This document shows, piece after piece, positions 6,505 to 8,695 of a DNA stretch of 8,695 nt. The translations under genes and the position numbers were made by a program. This DNA comes from Actinomycetes bacterium (GTDB taxonomy: Bacteria > Actinomycetota > Actinomycetes > Actinomycetales > Cellulomonadaceae): assembly GCA_021793115.1 (NCBI GenBank), contig JAJYTJ010000155.1:1-8695 (forward strand), written 5' to 3'. The notes under the pieces were generated by a model. The model did no database searches. It was not told the origin of the DNA and saw nothing but the letters and a program-made list of their open reading frames with translations. Within the stretch, counting starts at the first letter, position 1; each line of letters opens with the position of its first letter.

Positions 6505-6536
6505 GAGGGGGCCCGGGCTGCCACCTGGGCCCCCTC
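6505..6536. repeat. Strong orphan hairpin upstream of the surface-protein gene
   Basis: Arms GAGGGGGCCC (6505-6514) and GGGCCCCCTC (6527-6536) pair perfectly over 10 bp. The pairing continues inward through one G-T wobble and two G-C pairs, leaving a 6-base loop (6518-6523). It looks like an actinobacterial terminator, but no gene ends beside it on either strand. It may lie in the leader of the surface-protein message, 45 bases before its ATG. Confidence 0.55.
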
Positions 6537-6573
6537 ACCTGCGTCAGACCGCCACCGATGGCGATCCCTGACG

Positions 6574-6623
6574 GCCGCCGGCGCGAACGCCGGTCGGCGG
6601 GTGCGCACCCGCGGGGCGCGCCC
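6574..6623. repeat. Cluster of GC-rich dyads
   Basis: GCCG-CCGGCG, loop CGAA, CGCCGG, a T bulge and CGGC form a 10-bp hairpin (6574-6598). It overlaps the 16-bp perfect palindrome GCGGGTGC/GCACCCGC (6597-6612) and is followed by GGGCGCGCCC (6614-6623). The structures are seen directly; no function is assigned. Confidence 0.4.
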
Positions 6624-6829
6624 GTCCGCGGCTCACCGCACCTGCCGGCGCCGCCGTCTCTCGTCCCCCGCTCACCGCGTCCCCCTCGCGTCGTCTGGCA
6701 CCGGAGTGTGGCGGCAAAACGGACATCCGCGGCGGGACTTTCCACAGGGGCCACGCGCGACCGGCCAAGTTCACCCGATCGGCCCAGCCCACTCCCGGCG
6801 GGCTCTCAGCCGGCGACCACGCCTCGCGC

Positions 6830-6857
6830 TTGACATGATCCCGTGAATATCGATAAT
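6830..6857 (+). promoter_or_regulatory. Promoter of the DUF2975-HTH operon
   Basis: A perfect TTGACA -35 (6830-6835) and GATAAT -10 (6852-6857, 5 of 6) are separated by 16 bases. The predicted start is near 6864, giving a leader of about 24 bases. This is the only near-consensus housekeeping promoter in the window. It sits in a short AT-rich island. Confidence 0.8.
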
Positions 6858-6877
6858 CGAGATATCGACTAACGATA
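6847..6877. promoter_or_regulatory. Operator-like cluster of TATCGA half-sites
   Basis: ATATCGA occurs twice in direct orientation, 15 bases apart (6847-6853 and 6862-6868). TATCGATA (6848-6855) is an 8-bp palindrome. TCGATA (6850-6855) and TATCGA (6863-6868) form an inverted pair with a 7-base spacer. TATCG (6863-6867) and CGATA (6873-6877) form another inverted pair. The cluster overlaps the -10 and the predicted start. Repression by the downstream HTH protein is the obvious inference. Confidence 0.55.
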
Positions 6878-6882
6878 AGGAG
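6877..6882 (+). promoter_or_regulatory. Ribosome binding site of the DUF2975 gene
   Basis: AAGGAG lies 5 bases before the ATG at 6888, which fixes that start. Confidence 0.85.
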
Positions 6883-6887
6883 ACATC

Positions 6888-7484
6888 ATGAGCACTCCGA
6901 CCGGTCGGGGTTGGCTGACGTCCGCCGCCGCGGTCCTCGGCGCCGGCCTCGCCCTCCTGGCCGTCACCACGGTCGTCATGGCCGTCCAGGCGGCACGCGG
7001 CCAGCCCGTCACGTTCCCGCTCCCCGCGTCGGCAGCCCTCGGGTCAGCGTCGGGCGGCGCCGCGTCGGCGCCGGGCCTGGCGGTGGCGCCCGGCGCGACC
7101 GTCTCGGTGAGCCTCACCGACCCGACCTCCGCCCAGTCGGCGTGGGGCACCCTGCTGTGGTTGCCCACCAGCCTCCTGGGCGGCACCGCCGTCACCCTCG
7201 TGCTGATCGCGGTGGTGCGCGCGCGTCGGGGCGCACCCTTCACCGGCGGCGCCGTCGCCCTCACGCGCACGCTCGGCGTCGTGCTGCTCGTCGGCGGCCC
7301 GCTGGTCCAGCTCCTCAACGGCCTCGGGAGCTACCGCCTGGCCGGCACCACGGTCGGCGCCGCCGCCGACTTCTCGCCCGCGTTCACGCTCGACGGGCCG
7401 GCCGCCGGCCTGTGCGTCCTCGCGCTGGCCGAGGTCATCCGGCACGGGCAGCGGCTCCGCGAGGAGCTGGACGAGGTGATCTAG
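6888..7484 (+). CDS. DUF2975 family membrane protein
   Basis: A 198-residue predicted integral membrane protein of a family without known function. Four hydrophobic segments are visible, at about 10-34, 88-110, 126-145 and 171-185. A glycine- and serine-rich extracellular loop of about 50 residues (37-86) follows the first. Family features are RRGAPFTGG at 113-121 after the second helix, and LAEVIRHGQRLREELDEVI at the C-terminus, which places the charged tail inside the cell. The ATG has a strong ribosome site and near-consensus promoter. The stop codon TAG (7482-7484) directly abuts the GTG of the HTH gene, so the two are translationally linked. DUF2975 genes paired with a small YozG-like regulator are a recurring arrangement, as I recall. 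What the membrane protein senses or moves is not known; it may bind or regulate the HTH protein, which is inference. Confidence 0.85.
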   Translation: MSTPTGRGWLTSAAAVLGAGLALLAVTTVVMAVQAARGQPVTFPLPASAALGSASGGAASAPGLAVAPGATVSVSLTDPTSAQSAWGTLLWLPTSLLGGTAVTLVLIAVVRARRGAPFTGGAVALTRTLGVVLLVGGPLVQLLNGLGSYRLAGTTVGAAADFSPAFTLDGPAAGLCVLALAEVIRHGQRLREELDEVI

Positions 7485-7712
7485 GTGCCGCCCACCGAGA
7501 AGCACACCGTCGTCGTGACGCTCGACCGACTGCTCGCCGAGCGCCACATGACACTCACCCAGCTGGCCGACCGCGTGGGCCTGACGCTCGCGAACCTCTC
7601 CGTGCTCAAGAACGGCCGCGCCAAGGCCATCCGCTTCTCGACGCTCTCGGCGATCTGCCAGGCGCTCGAGTGCCAGCCCGGCGACGTGCTCCAGGTGCGC
7701 GGCGAGGCATGA
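7485..7712 (+). CDS. Cro/C1-type HTH regulator, YozG-like
   Basis: A 75-residue DNA-binding protein that is little more than one helix-turn-helix domain. The HTH runs through MTLTQLADRVGLT (22-34) and LANLSVLKNGRAKAIRF (35-51). It ends with the conserved STLSAICQALECQPGDVLQ (52-70) typical of the YozG/HTH_26 group of small XRE regulators. The GTG start at 7485 follows the DUF2975 stop with no gap. GAGG (7472-7475) lies about 9 bases upstream inside the DUF2975 gene. Starts slightly further in are possible because relatives begin close to VTLDRLLAER. It probably binds the TATCGA half-sites at 6847-6877 and controls its own operon; this rests on position only. It has no sensor or metal-binding motif, so any signal would have to come from a partner such as the DUF2975 protein. 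Confidence 0.88.
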   Translation: MPPTEKHTVVVTLDRLLAERHMTLTQLADRVGLTLANLSVLKNGRAKAIRFSTLSAICQALECQPGDVLQVRGEA

Positions 7713-7716
7713 CGAC

Positions 7717-7751
7717 CGCGGCGAGGGGGCCCGATGGCCACCCTCCCCGCG
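7717..7751. terminator. Bidirectional terminator between the HTH gene and sigA
   Basis: CGCGGCGAGGG (7717-7727) pairs with CCCTCCCCGCG (7741-7751) with one C-C mismatch. Inside, GGCC (7728-7731) pairs with GGCC (7736-7739) around the loop CGAT, leaving only A7740 as a bulge. The nearly continuous 14-pair hairpin sits in the 60-base gap between convergent genes and can serve both. There is no T-run. Confidence 0.7.
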
Positions 7752-7772
7752 TCGGGTCGTCGTTCCCGCAGG

Positions 7773-8695
7773 TCAGTCCAGGTAGTCGCGCAGCACCTGG
7801 GACCGCGAGGGGTGACGCAGCTTGGACATCGTCTTGGACTCGATCTGCCGGATCCGCTCGCGCGTCACGCCGTAGACCTTGCCGATCTCGTCGAGCGTCT
7901 TGGGCTGGCCGTCGGTCAGCCCGAACCGCATCGACACGACGCCCGCCTCGCGCTCCGAGAGCGTGTCGAGCACCTGGTGCAGCTGCTCCTGCAGCAGCGT
8001 GAAGCTCACCGCGTCCGCCGGCACCACGGCCTCGGAGTCCTCGATGAGGTCACCGAACTCGCTGTCGCCGTCCTCGCCGAGCGGCGTGTGCAGCGAGATG
8101 GGCTCGCGGCCGTACTTCTGGACCTCGACGACCTTCTCGGGCGTCATGTCGAGCTCCTTGGCCAGCTCCTCCGGGGTGGGCTCGCGGCCCAGGTCCTGGA
8201 GCATCTGGCGCTGCACGCGGGCAAGCTTGTTGATGACCTCGACCATGTGGACCGGGATCCGGATGGTGCGGGCCTGGTCGGCCATCGCACGCGTGATCGC
8301 CTGGCGGATCCACCACGTGGCGTACGTCGAGAACTTGTAGCCCTTGGTGTAGTCGAACTTCTCGACCGCACGGATCAGGCCGAGGTTGCCCTCCTGGATG
8401 AGGTCGAGGAAGAGCATGCCGCGGCCCGTGTACCGCTTGGCCAGGGAGACGACGAGGCGCAGGTTCGCCTCGAGCAGGTGGTTCTTGGCGCGCCGGCCGT
8501 CCTGCGCGATCCACTCCAGCTCGCGCACGAACCGGCGGGTCTCGGCGTCGGCCTTGGCCTTGTCGAACCCGGCGTACTCCTTGCCGAGCTTCTCCTCGGC
8601 GAACAGGCCGGCCTCGATGCGCTTGGCGAGCTCGACCTCCTGCTCGGCGTTGAGGAGCGCCGCCTTGCCGATCTGCTTGAGATAGTCCTTGACGG
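7773..8695 (-). CDS. sigA: Primary RNA polymerase sigma factor (SigA/RpoD/HrdB), partial (5' end outside window)
   Basis: This is the C-terminal 306 codons of the essential housekeeping sigma factor; the frame is open to the window end, with the first whole codon at 8691-8693. Visible parts in order are region 1.2 ([20 protein letters not shown]), the non-conserved linker and region 2.1 ([20 protein letters not shown]). Regions 2.2-2.4 follow, with [20 protein letters not shown] and [20 protein letters not shown] for core binding, melting and -10 recognition. Region 3 is next, then region 4.2 with the [23 protein letters not shown] for the -35, ending in VLRDYLD. It is clearly a group 1 sigma. 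A GTG at 8526-8528 is internal, because conserved sequence continues upstream of it. Nearby parE and DUF7455 fit the actinobacterial hrdB/sigA neighbourhood. It converges on the HTH gene. Confidence 0.96.
   Translation of the reverse strand, partial: VKDYLKQIGKAALLNAEQEVELAKRIEAGLFAEEKLGKEYAGFDKAKADAETRRFVRELEWIAQDGRRAKNHLLEANLRLVVSLAKRYTGRGMLFLDLIQEGNLGLIRAVEKFDYTKGYKFSTYATWWIRQAITRAMADQARTIRIPVHMVEVINKLARVQRQMLQDLGREPTPEELAKELDMTPEKVVEVQKYGREPISLHTPLGEDGDSEFGDLIEDSEAVVPADAVSFTLLQEQLHQVLDTLSEREAGVVSMRFGLTDGQPKTLDEIGKVYGVTRERIRQIESKTMSKLRHPSRSQVLRDYLD

Larger units (their letters stand above)
6460..6887. other. 428-base non-coding divergent region with dense dyads
   Basis: This region separates the surface-protein gene (minus) from the DUF2975 operon (plus). 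Open frames within it (for example 6498-6833 plus and 6544-6792 minus) are arginine- and proline-rich and match nothing I recognise. From the left it holds a 12-bp palindrome (6481-6492), a strong hairpin (6505-6536), a bulged 10-bp hairpin (6574-6598), a 16-bp palindrome (6597-6612) and GGGCGCGCCC (6614-6623). The promoter and operator-like repeats of the DUF2975 operon lie at 6830-6882. I see no clear promoter for the surface-protein gene and nothing recognisable between about 6630 and 6829. Confidence 0.5.

Noticed and set aside
6738..6746. CTTTCCACA, resembling a DnaA box.
   Set aside because: It is one isolated 7-of-9 match without neighbouring boxes, and dnaA, dnaN or recF are not nearby.
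4034..6754. Very long frames overlapping the surface-protein gene (4034-6754 minus and 4282-6846 plus).
   Set aside because: Both are Arg/Gly/Pro-rich without motifs. The 4264-6459 frame has a signal peptide, a sorting signal and a ribosome site.
6498..6833. A 111-codon plus-strand frame, and 6544-6792 on the minus strand, in the large intergenic region.
   Set aside because: Composition is Pro/Arg/Ser-rich, no ribosome site or family match is seen, and the frames run through strong dyads.
8526..8528. A GTG as the start of the sigma factor gene.
   Set aside because: Upstream codons to the window edge encode conserved region 1.2 and linker sequence in the same frame, so this GTG is internal and the gene is cut by the window.
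1..8695. tRNA, rRNA, CRISPR arrays, insertion sequences and attachment sites.
   Set aside because: I looked on both strands and found no cloverleaf, spaced repeat array, transposase or flanking target duplication.

Overview
The window is very GC-rich (by eye well above 70%). Its codon use, GTG starts, apparent leaderless start and gene content all point to a high-GC actinobacterium. The ParE sequence, the small DUF7455 protein and the LAETG surface protein best fit the order Micrococcales, perhaps a Cellulomonas-like organism; the genus is inference. The window looks like ordinary chromosome. I see no tRNA, rRNA, CRISPR array, insertion sequence or phage gene.

Layout from left to right. A partial ABC ATPase (1-459, minus) lies downstream of a topoisomerase IV subunit B gene (parE-type, 547-2667, minus). 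A 230-base divergent spacer (2668-2897) carries a good leaderless promoter for parE, a 22-bp G/C-tract dyad and a pair of GAGTGTGTC repeats. A small zinc-ribbon-like DUF7455 gene (2898-3122, plus) meets a PAS-GGDEF gene (3135-4055, minus) tail to tail. A 208-base spacer follows, then a 731-residue secreted protein with a LAETG sorting signal (4264-6459, minus). A 428-base non-coding region rich in dyads (6460-6887) separates that gene from a divergent two-gene operon: a DUF2975 membrane protein (6888-7484) followed with no gap by a YozG-type Cro/C1 regulator (7485-7712). A near-continuous hairpin then separates this operon from the converging 3' part of the primary sigma factor gene (7773-8695, minus, cut by the window end).

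The core genes are housekeeping. The second type II topoisomerase B subunit, DUF7455 and the primary sigma factor also lie close together in Streptomyces (the gyrB2/hrdB area, from memory). The PAS-GGDEF, surface-protein and DUF2975/HTH genes look like accessory genes placed between DUF7455 and sigA. The best candidate for a little-described system is the DUF2975/HTH operon. It has the strongest promoter in the window, and an AT-rich cluster of TATCGA-type half-sites covers its -10 and predicted start, which suggests autoregulation by the HTH protein. Other points of interest are a cysteine-bearing PAS domain on a cyclase without an inhibitory site, and a possible topology-sensitive dyad at the parE promoter.
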